Assembly: GCA_009760855.2 (NCBI GenBank)
Contig: WPIO01000650.1
Span: forward strand, 1-14,285
Origin: Cristatella mucedo
Taxonomy: Eukaryota; Bryozoa; Phylactolaemata; Cristatellidae
Direction: 5' to 3'
DNA length: 14,285 nucleotides
Shown: positions 1 through 8,640 of the stretch, piece by piece
How positions within the stretch are numbered: position 1 is the stretch's first letter
How the letters are laid out: each line of letters opens with the position of its first letter
Translations under genes and position numbers: made by a program
Notes under the pieces: model-generated
Databases searched by the model: none
Seen by the model: the letters and a program-made list of their open reading frames with translations, nothing else
Told to the model about the DNA's origin: nothing

Positions 1-980
1 TTTGTACAACTGTGAACGCCTATTTGAGCAGGCCGGTAGACCAGCAAGCAGTTCATTGCAGACGTTTAGACAGGATGACAATGCACAGACCAACTTGGAT
101 TTAGTATCCCTGTCTAAGCAAGCACGACTTGTAACAGTGTCGTGTAGCTGTAAGTAGCGACATTTTACTGAGGATCAGTTGTGGTAGTCTCCTTCAAGGT
201 GAACTTAAAATAGAAGACTTATATTCCCTGCAGATGCAAACGGAAAGATGCCGGCAGAGGCAATTTTGAGTGTTGAGCTTTCCAATAGGACTCACACTTG
301 GTTTGGGCTAAACTAGTAAGGCGGTCATTTCGTCATTTCATTTGAGAGAGTTTGCTGCCGTTCATCAACAGATGTCAGCAGCACATGCAGCAAGGGAGTT
401 CGTCGAGCTAGAGGCATAGAAAGGACCTAATTAAAGGCAAGCTGAGTTGTTTCCCTAAACTGCATTCGTAAATAAATCAGAAGCCCACCAAAACTCAAAA
501 TATAAAGCTGCATTAAGGTAGTTCCCTGGTGAAAATGCAAAGTCAAAGGTTCGGTGACACGCGCGGCGTGCAATCGATGTGTTTGCAGGCCGTTGCTGCA
601 AGACGGTAGAACGACTGCAGCCATCTACACCCCAATGTCTACATCGTTAAAGCGTTGCCATCACTACTGTTTGACCACGACAAACCTCACGGCGATAATG
701 GAACCACGTTGAGGTAATGCCGTTTTACTTTAAAAAAATGCCATCTCATTATCGAAGGCTCTCACATGACGGCCTTGAGAGGGCCTGACAATGCAGACCG
801 AGCGCCAGTTTTCTTGCGGGATGCTATGGCAATGGAGTAAGACGGAACGGTGCATGCATTCACGTTTTGGTAAGAACTGAGCTAGCCAGTTGAAAGCTAT
901 GAACTAGTGCGTTCAGTCACCCGAGGTTAGGTACCTCCTGTTAGATTATTTCGATCTGCACACTCGTAGGTCGACCGTCG
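1..980. other. Intergenic stretch without recognisable gene
   Basis: I see no convincing coding frame, RNA gene or repeat here. The longest open frames are short and have no recognisable motifs. The last few bases lead into the first copy of repeat family A. Confidence 0.5.
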
Positions 981-1242
981 CAATGTGCTCGGTGATAAGT
1001 GTGCGACTCAAAATAACAGTAGTGATAGGGTACTCACTCACTACCTCAACTGCTCTCCTGACTCTGCTATGCTTCCCGCTTTCTCTTTGTTACGTGAGAC
1101 CAAGTCTGCCGAACACCAAATGCCTACCGAAAGCCGCTTAGGCTGTGAGTGGGCTATACGAAACTCTCCTGTGTAACACCCACACAGTCTTTATGGGTTT
1201 GCGGAGTTACAGACGGAGATACATTACAGTACATTACATTAC
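981..1242 (+). repeat. Repeat family A, copy 1 (internally deleted), with ACATT-type tail
   Basis: The stretch from about 1048 to 1220 matches 2738-2920 and 12335-12530, including a shared motif around CTATGCT and a shared TAACACCCACA-like stop region. The first 22 bases (981-1002) match 12051-12072. The roughly 240 bases that separate these two blocks in copy 3, including its RT remnant, are absent here, so this copy looks internally deleted. It ends at 1221-1242 in imperfect repeats of ACATT, a simple-sequence tail typical of CR1/L2-like non-LTR elements. The short open frame 985-1176 lies wholly inside this repeat and is not called as a gene. Confidence 0.7.
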
Positions 1243-1573
1243 CTAGGGCGGTGTCGCAAGAGACTTTTACTCGAACTATTTAAAGTCCATTTAACGACAG
1301 CTTCAGTAGAAATATGTCTCCGCTTCTAAAGAAGAAGCTGACATTTAAGATTTCCCCCTACAGAGAAGCCATTCGAAATAGCAAGCACTACGGAACAATG
1401 GTGCAAAAAAATCAGCAATCCACCACCACAATCCCGACTATTCACTATTTGTTGTTCGGTTCACGCTCGCAGTGAGCCAGGCAAAAAGCAGCACCAACAG
1501 TTTATTAAACGACGTTCGCAGCAGGGGGATGTGCAATCCTCACACTCGACTCCCCTTTCCTCTAGCAGGGCTT
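1243..1573. other. Intergenic stretch, no gene seen
   Basis: This is mixed-composition sequence following the family A tail. I found no motif-bearing frame or repeat on either strand. Confidence 0.4.
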
Positions 1574-1663
1574 TGCACTCGCCGACCCCGATGATTCATC
1601 CGAGGCGTTCCGCAGCTGTGCATCGGCCGACCCTGATGGTGAATCCACCATCATCTGTTCACC
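1574..1663 (+). repeat. Degenerate 45-bp tandem repeat, two units
   Basis: Units start at TGCA in 1574 and 1619. They share GCCGACCC-GATG followed by ATCC, with drift in the second half. A third, weaker echo starts at 1714 (TGCACCGACCCCTCTCGATGA). The open frame 1531-1734 over this stretch reads as a Ser/His/Pro-rich peptide with the matching internal repeat HSPTPMIHP / HRPTLMVNP. It has no known domain, so I treat it as repeat-driven rather than a gene. Confidence 0.45.
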
Positions 1664-1739
1664 AGCGGGTTACCGGCCTGCGTCCACGCCACATCACAGG
1701 CTGGCCACACTTATGCACCGACCCCTCTCGATGATGCTC

Positions 1740-2466
1740 TCAACTGCTGTTCACCAAGGTTTAGCAGGGAAGCAGTACCGGCTGGCATGTCATCGCACTA
1801 CACACTCTATTTGAGCAAAATAGTCCAGAAGTCGGCGGTTCGAAGCACCATTTCGAGCAAGTATTGTGGCAATTCTTATTAATGCCCAAGTTCAGGCGAT
1901 GTCGTCGAGCTGCATTCTCATGCAAATGGCCTGTAAAGACGCTGGCTACTACTGCAATCCAATGACATCCCCGACCCACCACAAATCCAATAGAAAAAGG
2001 CTGCTCGAAGCTCAAGCTCAGATTGTATATGATACTTCAGTTTACCTTAAAGTGTACGCAAAGCGTTTCATTTCATTTTTCCTATCAGTTCTCAATGCAA
2101 TCAACTGCAGCTTATTGACTTGTATTGTGATATTGTATCCCAGGCCACCTGCAGTCGATTGCAGTGGATTGCACGAGAAATGCCGAGAATGGAATGCAAT
2201 ATCATAGGTCTCCAACTCAAACGATAATGCAGTGCAATATGCACTCAAAACTAGAGCTTTGCCGAGCTGATTTCTAGCGGACTTCGGTCGTGGCTCGAGT
2301 CTTTGCAGCCATTTCCATAAGAATGGCGTGAATGAGAGCAATGACATGAAAGTTGGGATGCACATTGAAATGTCGGCAGGCTGCAATATTCAAAAAATCT
2401 AATACATGCGGTAAAGTTACAACTAGAGTCTTTGTTAGATAATTGACGAATGATTTCGACCAGTTG
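1740..2466. other. Intergenic stretch, no supported gene
   Basis: Open frames of about 110 codons exist on both strands (1866-2207 plus; 2042-2386 and 2274-2612 minus), but they overlap each other and show no recognisable domain, so none is called. A small perfect inverted repeat AGTGCA-ATA-TGCACT lies near 2234-2248. Confidence 0.4.
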
Positions 2467-2469
2467 CTA

Positions 2470-2673
2470 CGGCTATCGTGCCAACCCCAGCGAAACTCAA
2501 AGGAAGGACCATTAGTTCCTCCAGACACAGCGAGCGAAGCACCCCTATGCACTGACACTCTCATCCACTCCAGCAAGGTTCGACTCCTTCGCTTGAAGAC
2601 CATTGGCGACAAAAGCTACAACCCTGCCGGTCCCAGAATGTGGACCTCACTTCCACGATTCTTACGCAATTAG
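2470..2673 (+). pseudogene. RT C-terminal remnant of a CR1/L2-like non-LTR element
   Basis: This open frame of about 67 codons ends in the recognisable tail of non-LTR RT proteins: a Gly-Asp-(Arg/Lys)-Ser-Tyr start, then Pro-Ala-Gly-Pro-Arg-Met-Trp-Thr-Ser-Leu-Pro and Leu-Arg (DNA about 2605-2670). This corresponds to the family pattern GDR-F--AAPRLWNSLP--LR. The stop at 2671-2673 follows almost at once, so the usual short segment after LR is missing. There is no palm or catalytic region, so the fragment cannot act as an RT. The upstream part (Glu-Gly-Pro-Leu-Val-Pro and onward) is shared with copy 3 but I do not recognise it. Family recognition is fairly sure; the precise clade is not. Confidence 0.65.
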
Positions 2674-2925
2674 AAGTACTCTCCTGGTGCCGACTACGAC
2701 TCTTTTTTCTGAGCTGCTGCTTCCATGCTAATGACTACACCAACTGCTCTCCTGCCTCCACTATGCTGCCCACTTTCTCTATGTTGTGTGAGACGAAGTC
2801 TGTTGGCTACCGAATGTGTAACAAAAGCTGCTTACGCTGTGAGTGGACTATACAAAACTCTCCTGCGTAACACCCACATAGTATTTGTGGCTTTCTGGAG
2901 TTGCATATAGAGATACTTTAGATTA

Positions 2926-3239
2926 CAAACGCCAAATTACAGACAGCACGCAGCGCTCACAGCGGCTGATGCTGCTGGTGCCCAGCGTCCTCATGGCGGC
3001 TTGGCGCCGGTACGTGCGTGAGTGCGTGGCTCAGTCTTTGCAGAGTCTACGCGGCGTCTACTTGTTTCAGTCTACGCGCATAGCGGTAAGTTTAGCAGGC
3101 GTACAGCCCTTTCTTCGCGAAGCAGCGTTTGCCCTCGAACAGACCTGGCCAGGGCAAGCTGTCTGCACTCGACCTCTTCCGCCGGTGAAGGGAACGAAAA
3201 AAGCGCTCACGTGTCTTCCGGCTCTTCAGATGCGTCAGG

Positions 3240-3240
<1 letters not shown>
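2926..3240 (+). repeat. Module C: extra 3' module of the long family A copies
   Basis: This module of about 310 bases is shared with 12534-12850 and absent from copy 1, which ends in its tail at the equivalent point. Both copies carry an open frame starting near LMLLVPSVLMAAWRRYV, rich in Leu, Val, Arg and Ser, which then drifts out of register between copies. Both also contain GGTAAGTTTAG (GTAAGT at 3086-3091), a strong match to a eukaryotic 5' splice donor. Both end near CTCTTCAG-TG-CGTCAG just before a simple-repeat tail. It may be the true 3' end of a chimeric retroposon. I recognise no protein family. Confidence 0.55.
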
Positions 3241-3279
<39 letters not shown>

Positions 3280-3442
3280 TATATATATATATATATATAT
3301 TTATTCATATATTTATATATATATATTCATATATTTATATTTACACGTATATATATAATTTTTATACGTATATATATATATTTATACGTATATATATATA
3401 TATACATATAAATATACACATATATATATATAAATATACACT
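3241..3442. repeat. TA-rich compound microsatellite
   Basis: Long runs of TA are interrupted by TTCATATA, TTTATA and TATACGTA units. It abuts the end of module C directly and is best read as the expanded simple-repeat tail of that retroposon. Long open frames across it (repeating Tyr-Ile) are composition artefacts. Confidence 0.9.
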
Positions 3443-3931
3443 CACAGTTACTTTGTATAGTGCCCAAAGAGAACTTAATCTCTTATTCAGGTGCTTCACG
3501 TATGCCACAGGGCTTGTCCTCAACCTTGGACAGCTGCAGAGCAGTCGTGGGCGAGCGCATTGACTGCTGAACTAAACCAGCTCTGCAGGTTGCAAAGCCC
3601 GGCTATTTTATTCAACCGGCGGATAGGATTCGATTCATGAATGATTAGAATTCCAAAAAATGAATCAGCCCTCAAGCGTACGTCTTATGCTGTAAAGGAG
3701 TTTATGTTTACTTGCACACGCTAAGCATTCGGACAGGAGATTCAATGAGAATGAAGAAACTGTACTTACTCTTTTGTGAATTGCATTCCACTGCATATTG
3801 TTCTATTCCGCTCTATCCTCTCCTTATGGGCTCATAGAGAACAGTGCGACAAATGAGTAGTCAGCGAACAATTTTTAAATTACTAGAACGACGGAACGCC
3901 ATGTACATGGCGAACGTCCACTAACGGCGGA
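3443..3931. other. Non-coding stretch downstream of the minus-strand frame
   Basis: No gene is seen. It contains a 9-base inverted repeat, CTGCAGAGC near 3533 and GCTCTGCAG near 3580, and a minus-strand AATAAA (see separate entry). If the frame at 3932-4228 is a real gene, this would be its 3' UTR. Confidence 0.4.
3607..3612 (-). promoter_or_regulatory. Possible polyadenylation signal (AATAAA) for the minus-strand frame
   Basis: TTTATT on the plus strand reads AATAAA on the minus strand, about 320 bases beyond the stop of the frame at 3932-4228. The hexamer is common in AT-containing DNA, so the assignment rests only on position. Confidence 0.2.
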
Positions 3932-4228
3932 CTAACTAATGTTTGGCAAATGGTTCCACACAAGATTATCTTTGGGCTGCTGTTTTGCTTGTTCTGCCGC
4001 CTTCAGCCGAGCTTTCGTGTTCTTTTGCTGTGCCCTCTCAGATGCCTTCTGCTTAAGGTGTTGAGGTGGGGTGAGCCTTGGAAGTCGGCGCTCAAAATTT
4101 GGTCGACTCTCTAGCGAGCCGAACTCCGCCATAAGCTGTCTAGCTTTCTTAAAGTCGCGGCGAGCAGGAGCAGGAAAATGAGGAGGAGCAGCTGCAGCGG
4201 CGACAGCAGCATCAGCGTTTTGATCCAT
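3932..4228 (-). CDS. Small basic Ala/Gln/Lys-rich protein or exon, unknown function
   Basis: A 98-codon ATG frame. The N-terminus is acidic then a poly-Ala run (about residues 8-14), followed by a Pro/Phe segment, an FKKARQLMAEFGSLE helix-like stretch, and a strongly basic helical segment (about residues 55-85) rich in Lys, Gln, Ala and Arg. It closes with NLVWNHLPNIS. The ATG at 4228 has G at +4, and the frame stays open upstream without another ATG. Upstream on the same strand, a pyrimidine-rich stretch ending in ATTGCAG (about 4306-4322) could be a splice acceptor, making this a terminal exon. I recognise no family. The composition looks more protein-like than neighbouring frames, but chance or a decayed gene remains possible. 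Confidence 0.35.
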   Translation of the reverse strand: MDQNADAAVAAAAAPPHFPAPARRDFKKARQLMAEFGSLESRPNFERRLPRLTPPQHLKQKASERAQQKNTKARLKAAEQAKQQPKDNLVWNHLPNIS

Positions 4229-4322
4229 CACAACGAAACGCGACCAGCTACAACTTTGCTCACTTTCGCGCCGCTGGTCGCTGCGACTGGAGCCAAGCAG
4301 TCGCCTCTGCAATCAAAGCAAA

Positions 4323-4646
4323 AGTGAAAGCTTCATTTTCCCGGCGATCCGCAACGAGGCTCAAGGGAACTTTAAAAAGGAAATATTATTGATGAAAACG
4401 CTAAACGCGCTTAGACACGAAAGGTCTGGCTGCGCCTTAACTAAGCAGGCAGATGAGCTTGCAAGAGCTCGTCGGCAAGAGACGGCTCAAACGCATTGCG
4501 GCCGACGGACCGCACGGTACGGGCGAGCTGAACTTTGTGGCGCGCTCGAAAATCTCTAGCTCGTCGTAATAGTCCCTTTCGAAGACTTCATGGCGAGGCC
4601 ACCGACTGAGCAGAGGAAAACCACCGACACCAGCTCCACACGCACG
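4323..4646. other. Stretch between minus-strand frame and family B copy 1
   Basis: GC-richer sequence with no convincing frame. It is not shared with the region upstream of the second family B copy, which sets the left border of family B near 4647. Confidence 0.4.
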
Positions 4647-5325
4647 ATCGTATCTCCACCGTCGGCTTCGGGCCGACTGGAGGAACTACCCGGCTGCCGG
4701 CTCCTCCACTGCCGCCACCTCTTCGTCGCCAGCTAAAGCTTTTGTATCTGGTTGTTTGGTATTTTCCTGCAGTTTGAATAAAAACCGACGAATGCGAGAG
4801 GTCAGGCTGATGCTAATCGTATATCACGTGCCATCAGGTGCACTCACAGCTGGTGCAAAACTCTGCATCCAGACTTATCTATCGTGAGCGTCGCAGTTGC
4901 CGCAGCACACCACTTCTCTCCGACCTGCAATGGCTGCCAGACAAGCAACGGATCGAACTCGAGGTTTTGTCACTCACATTTAGGACTCTTCATTCTTTAG
5001 CTACAGCCTACCTATCAGATGTACTCCCCCAGATGGCTAAGCATCGTAGCACCCGATTTTTGGAAACTAACTGTGTAACTATACCTCGTACAAACCTCAA
5101 ATCCTTTGAAGACCGTGCATTGAGTTCGTATGTTCCCAAAGCCTTAAATTCACATTCCTCGACTTGTCCAGAATTGAAAGAAATAAAAAACGCACCTATC
5201 TATGACAGCATTTAGTGAGTCCCTGGGATTCGTTCATTATATGCTTATGCGTGTTGACACTGTTCATGCTGCCACTAACCATATTGGCATGCTGATCCTG
5301 TGCATGTCACCCCTAACCACGCTAT
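4647..5325 (+). repeat. Repeat family B, copy 1 (3' truncated)
   Basis: It matches 6594-7270 in the same orientation. Shared landmarks are a 150-base leader starting TATCTCCACCGTCGGCTTCGG, a TTTTCCTGCA-TTTGAATAAA segment, an RT C-terminal region, and a 3' UTR-like part beginning after an ATT-TAG end. Homology fades near 5325, before the (ATT)n tail seen in copy 2. Sequence upstream of 4647 differs between the copies, so the leader start looks like a real element end rather than the edge of a tandem duplication. Confidence 0.7.
4796..5215 (+). pseudogene. RT C-terminal domain remnant in family B copy 1
   Basis: The frame from 4838 is open for about 125 codons. It shows the hallmark order of CR1/L2-type RT C-termini: QLVQNSASRLI, a basic loop, TPLLSDLQWLPDKQRIE, a Leu/Phe-rich helix with TFRTLHSLATAYLSDVL, then IPRTNLKSFEDRALS. 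The recognised family pattern is LQLVQNSAARLI...HWLPV..RI.FK.L...YK.LH...P.YLSDLL...PR.....GDRAF. The frame ends IYDSI-stop. Just upstream (4803-4848) another frame reads YHVPSGALT, which looks like the expected preceding YG-PS-EL motif, so a frameshift lies near 4845. The palm domain with its catalytic residues is absent. No ATG begins the open part, so this is a relic and not a gene. Confidence 0.75.
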
Positions 5326-5547
5326 TCCATATGTCCATCTTAGCCCGTTGCCACTGTGGTGGCCGGAACAGCCAAGTCAGACGCCGCTCGTTGGGCGGGA
5401 ACTGTGAGCTGAGTACCCGCTCGTTTGGATTTCCTAGCATTGTCTCGAACCGCTCAGCACGCTCTCCACATGCGTCAATGTAAATCTCTACAACTTAGTG
5501 GTAATTAGGCCTGTTGTAACTCCATCGGCCTTGATGCTTCCCTTCGG

Positions 5548-6521
5548 AATCCTAGCTCAACGCGCAATAAGCCTCTGGTTATAAGCGACCTTATTTCTGA
5601 AAATTGTATCGACCTGCTCACCCTAACTGAAACTTAGCTAAATTCAATAAACTGCCCGACAATAAAAGACGCAACCCCATCTGGTTTCTCGTTGTTTCAC
5701 ACCCCTAGATATATCAAAACTGGAGGTGGAGTTGCTATTATCGTGCGCTCAAAATTCAACTTCAAGCCATTTGCAGTTTTCTCGAAGCAGTCTTTTGAAT
5801 CAATTGTCTTGGTCTCACCTGAAAAGAAGCTACCGATAGTGTCAGTAGTCTATCGCCCATCAGGTACCAAATCCTCCCTTATCTCAGATTTCTCCGATCT
5901 CATTTCGATTCTGTGTACAAGAAATCGATTCTTCCTCGTTATGGGTGATTTCAACGTTCACTTTGCTAATTTAGTTGACGCTCTCGGCACCAAATTTCGT
6001 GCATCGACTGACTCATTGTCTCTTGTGGCTCATGTGCATGGCCCTACCCACATCAAGGGTCACACACTCGACAAGATGTTTTCATACAACTGCACTTTGT
6101 CATCACCAACTATCACCAAATCCTGCTTACCTGACCACATGCAGATCTCATTCAATCTACAGTGTGTGCCCACATTCTCCTCTGAAATAACCTTTGAATC
6201 TCAAAACCTCAAGACCCTTGACATCGATGCTGTCCGTGCGAGAATATCTGCATCACCTCTGCTGCTCAGTCCTACCTGCGATCTGTCATCTTTGGTAGAT
6301 AGGTACAACAGGACACTGGCTGACACGCTCGACGAGTTTGCTCCTCTGACAAAACGCACTGTGCCCCCCGCCCAGACGGCTTATGGTTTACCACAGACAT
6401 TAAAATAGCCAGGTCTACTGAGCGAAAGCTTGAAAAAGCATACGAAAGATCTGGACTGACTGTCCATCGACAAGCATATGAATACCACAGTAGGTCGTAC
6501 CAATCAATCCTAGCAAAGGCG
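5548..6521 (+). pseudogene. Apurinic-type endonuclease domain of a CR1/L2-like non-LTR retrotransposon
   Basis: In intact elements this N-terminal domain of ORF2 nicks target DNA. Motifs in order: LVISDLISEN and the catalytic-Glu motif TET at 5626-5634, where the usual Trp codon is a TAG stop (5635-5637). Then come GGGVAIIVRSKF, SVVYRPSG, GDFNVHF (residues 85-90 of the frame from 5692), THIKGHTLDKM, and the Asp-His pair in LPDHMQI (near residue 148). Frame 0 ends at 6408, but the reading continues in another frame through WFTTDIKIARSTERKLEKAY to about 6521. The switch sits at a run of six C (6364-6369), consistent with a one-base deletion. The element stops before the RT domain. Family identity is confident; activity is excluded by the breaks. 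Confidence 0.85.
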
Positions 6522-6747
6522 TGAATGTGACGGTTCTAAGGGCAGTGATAGCCATGGAGGTACGTGTTGTAAGTTACTCGCTCTTCATGAACGAGATCTT
6601 ATCTCCACCGTCGGCTTCGGGTCGACTGGACGGACAACCCGGCTGCCGGCTTCTCCACTGCCGCCTCAACTTCGTCGCCAGCTACAGCTTTTGTGTCGGG
6701 TTGTTCGGTATTTTCCTGCATTTTGAATAAAGACAAACGAATACGAG

Positions 6748-7182
6748 AAGTCAGGCTGATGCTAATCGCATATCACGTGCCATCAGGCGAACTTACAGCT
6801 GGTGCAAAACTCTGCATTCAGGCTTGTCAAGCACGAACGTCGCAGTTGCCACGTAGCACCACTTTTCTCCGACGAGCAATGGCTGCCAGTCAAGCAACGG
6901 ATCAACTTCAAGTTTTTTCATTCACCATTTAGGTCTTTTTATTCTTTACCTCTAGCCTACCTATCAGATGCACTCCCCCAGCTGGCTAAGCATCGTAGCA
7001 CCTGATCTTTGCAAACTAACTGTTTAACTATACCTCGAACAAACCTTAAATCCTTTGAAGACCGTGCACTGAGTTCGTATGTCCGCATTGTTTTGAATTA
7101 ACTGCCGACTTGCATCACGATATCCACTGGCTTGACCAGATTTATAAGAAACAAAACCGCATCTATTTATGAAAGCATTTAG
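6748..7182 (+). pseudogene. RT C-terminal domain remnant in family B copy 2
   Basis: Same domain as in copy 1: LQLVQNSAFRLV from 6793, then PLFSDEQWLPVKQRIN, AYLSDALPQLAKHRST, and IPRTNLKSFEDRALS. A TGA at 7003-7005 replaces the CGA arginine codon of copy 1 at the same point, the expected result of decay at a CpG. A second in-frame stop (TAA) follows near 7100, after VRIVLN. The frame nevertheless realigns with copy 1 to the same end, IYESI-TAG at 7180-7182. The upstream motif YHVPSGELT (6762-6791) is in a different frame from the rest, as in copy 1. Confidence 0.75.
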
Positions 7183-7409
7183 TGGGTCCCTCGGATTCAT
7201 TCTTTACATGCTTATGCGTTTTGACACTGTTCACCCAGCCACTAATCGCACTTGCATGCTGACACGGTCCAGCTTACCCCTAGCTATGTTAGTCAGGCTG
7301 TTTATAAAGCTCGATGCTATTTAGCATTCGATCGTGTTTCCTCTGCAGCTAGTAAAAGCACCTACAAAGAGATGGAGCCCTCTTCCGGGGCTTTATCAAG
7401 TGTACTATC

Positions 7410-7423
7410 ATTATTATTATTAT
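7410..7423 (+). repeat. (ATT)n tail of family B copy 2
   Basis: ATT repeats directly follow the 3' UTR-like end. This sets the right border of the retroposon. Confidence 0.75.
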
Positions 7424-8640
7424 CCGGCTTACAGCTGATGCTCGTCATTAAGGCAATGCGGCTGCTCAAAATTCAGAAGCAGAAGGTCGGCCGAACCACC
7501 AGCTCTCATTACATAATGGAAAATGAAAAGGCGCTTGTTCGGCCGTGGCGACCTGCCAGCTAACCACCACCACTAACTGCAACCTAAGAGGCGATAACTC
7601 CAAATAGGGAACAGGTGTCGTGACGACGATGTAGGAATGGCAACCATTCTGTTAGCTTTGAATGAAATTATGCTTCCTGCAACGTATCAGTCAGGATGGT
7701 CATCCAGAGTGCTATTGCAGCTAACTCGAAGCAGCTTACGTTACCGGTGAGTAATTGAAACGTTTAGAGGTAGACCTAATTTTCTTTACATCTGAACGAG
7801 GAATTAATAATAGGAAATCAGTATACCGCTCAAGAGAGCAAAAAATCACCGCCAGGTGTGAAGGACCACAGCACCGTCACGTCTTCACCTCCAAATGTAG
7901 CTTGACAAAGCCACTAGGCACACCACATTATCCCTGAGATTTTCCCAAGCCAGCTAGAACCAAAGCTGCTGTTGCACACACAGTAGCAAACTTAAGGCAG
8001 TCTCGTGAAACAGAGAGAAATGAGAAGCTTAGATGAGTTAGGACGACAGTCAGCAAAGTAGCTTCAAGGGAGAGCTGACGAGGTATCGTCGGCAAATAAA
8101 TATAATCAAGTTACTGCCACAGTCTAGGCAAGATCGGCGGAGCGACAGCTTCGGTACATAAGGTTAGCTCAGTGGAGGCGTGTTCGTCTCTACCGCCGTA
8201 TCGTCACTCGGTCCTATGCGTTTGGCATAGACGTCGAGTCAGCATTCGCACGCTGGCTGCCTGTTTCTCAAAGGCAGGGCACAAGGAACCTCGAGGGCGG
8301 TTGGTGGTAGAGACAATCCCTAGCTCCATGCCGATGCATTAGCAAAAACCTCGACGAGGCAGACTAGTTAGTGCAACTATTTCAAGCCAGTTATCGTTCC
8401 AAGTAGCCTGGCCTGAGAGGCTAGCTAGCATAATGCGTACGGCTGTGAGCTTTCAGCGATTCGCTTCCCGCTACTTGGAATCGTACATTGCAGCCACTTC
8501 CGTTCGCAGCACGCGACTGACAGCACCCGGACGAAGGCGCTTAAGGCGCCGAGCTACTCTCCAAAGGCGGGCAGGGGGCTGGCTGGTTTGTGGCAAGAGG
8601 CAGCAGAGCCCGAGCGGCGGCCGCAGGCTGCAGCTGAGGC
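7424..8640. other. Long stretch without supported gene
   Basis: Open frames 7252-7563 (partly inside family B), 7755-7937 and 8433-8663 show no recognisable domain, and the last is antisense to the better-supported minus-strand frame. At 8165-8175, TAGCTCAGTGG matches the tRNA A-box consensus, but no clean B box or cloverleaf follows (see findings). Confidence 0.4.

Larger units (their letters stand above)
2467..3240 (+). repeat. Repeat family A + module C, copy 2 (long)
   Basis: About 770 bases match 12085-12850 in the same orientation, by eye at roughly nine positions in ten. In order it holds a remnant of the RT C-terminus, a 3'-UTR-like stretch shared with copy 1, then module C (2926-3240), which copy 1 lacks. 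It runs straight into a TA microsatellite. Homology begins inside the element, so the copy is 5' truncated, as is usual for target-primed retroposition. I infer a CR1/L2-type non-LTR element; the exact clade is unknown. Confidence 0.75.
6594..7423 (+). repeat. Repeat family B, copy 2, with (ATT)n tail
   Basis: This is the longer family B copy. It has a leader (6600-6747) with the same start and the same AATAAA-containing segment as copy 1, an RT C-terminal region, and a 3' UTR-like stretch ending CTTTATCAAGTGTACTATC. It ends in (ATT)n at 7410-7423. The leader reads in one frame as SPPSASGRL--PGCRLLHCR in both copies, which may be a remnant of coding or only shared ancestry. The simple-repeat tail fits CR1/L2-like retroposition. 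Confidence 0.75.

Noticed and set aside
985-1176. Open frame of 63 codons
   Set aside because: Lies wholly within family A copy 1 and matches a non-coding 3' part in the other copies, where copy 3 has stops.
2885-3411. Open frames running through the TA microsatellite (repeating Tyr-Ile)
   Set aside because: TA repeats contain no stop in two frames, so the length is a composition artefact; the upstream part is module C of the repeat.
3241-3442. CRISPR-like or satellite array
   Set aside because: Units are simple TA-rich microsatellite repeats of irregular length with no unique spacers.
5202-5483. 93-codon plus-strand frame between family B copy 1 and the endonuclease
   Set aside because: Its first half is the 3' UTR of family B; the second half has no recognised motif and is not in continuity with the endonuclease frame.
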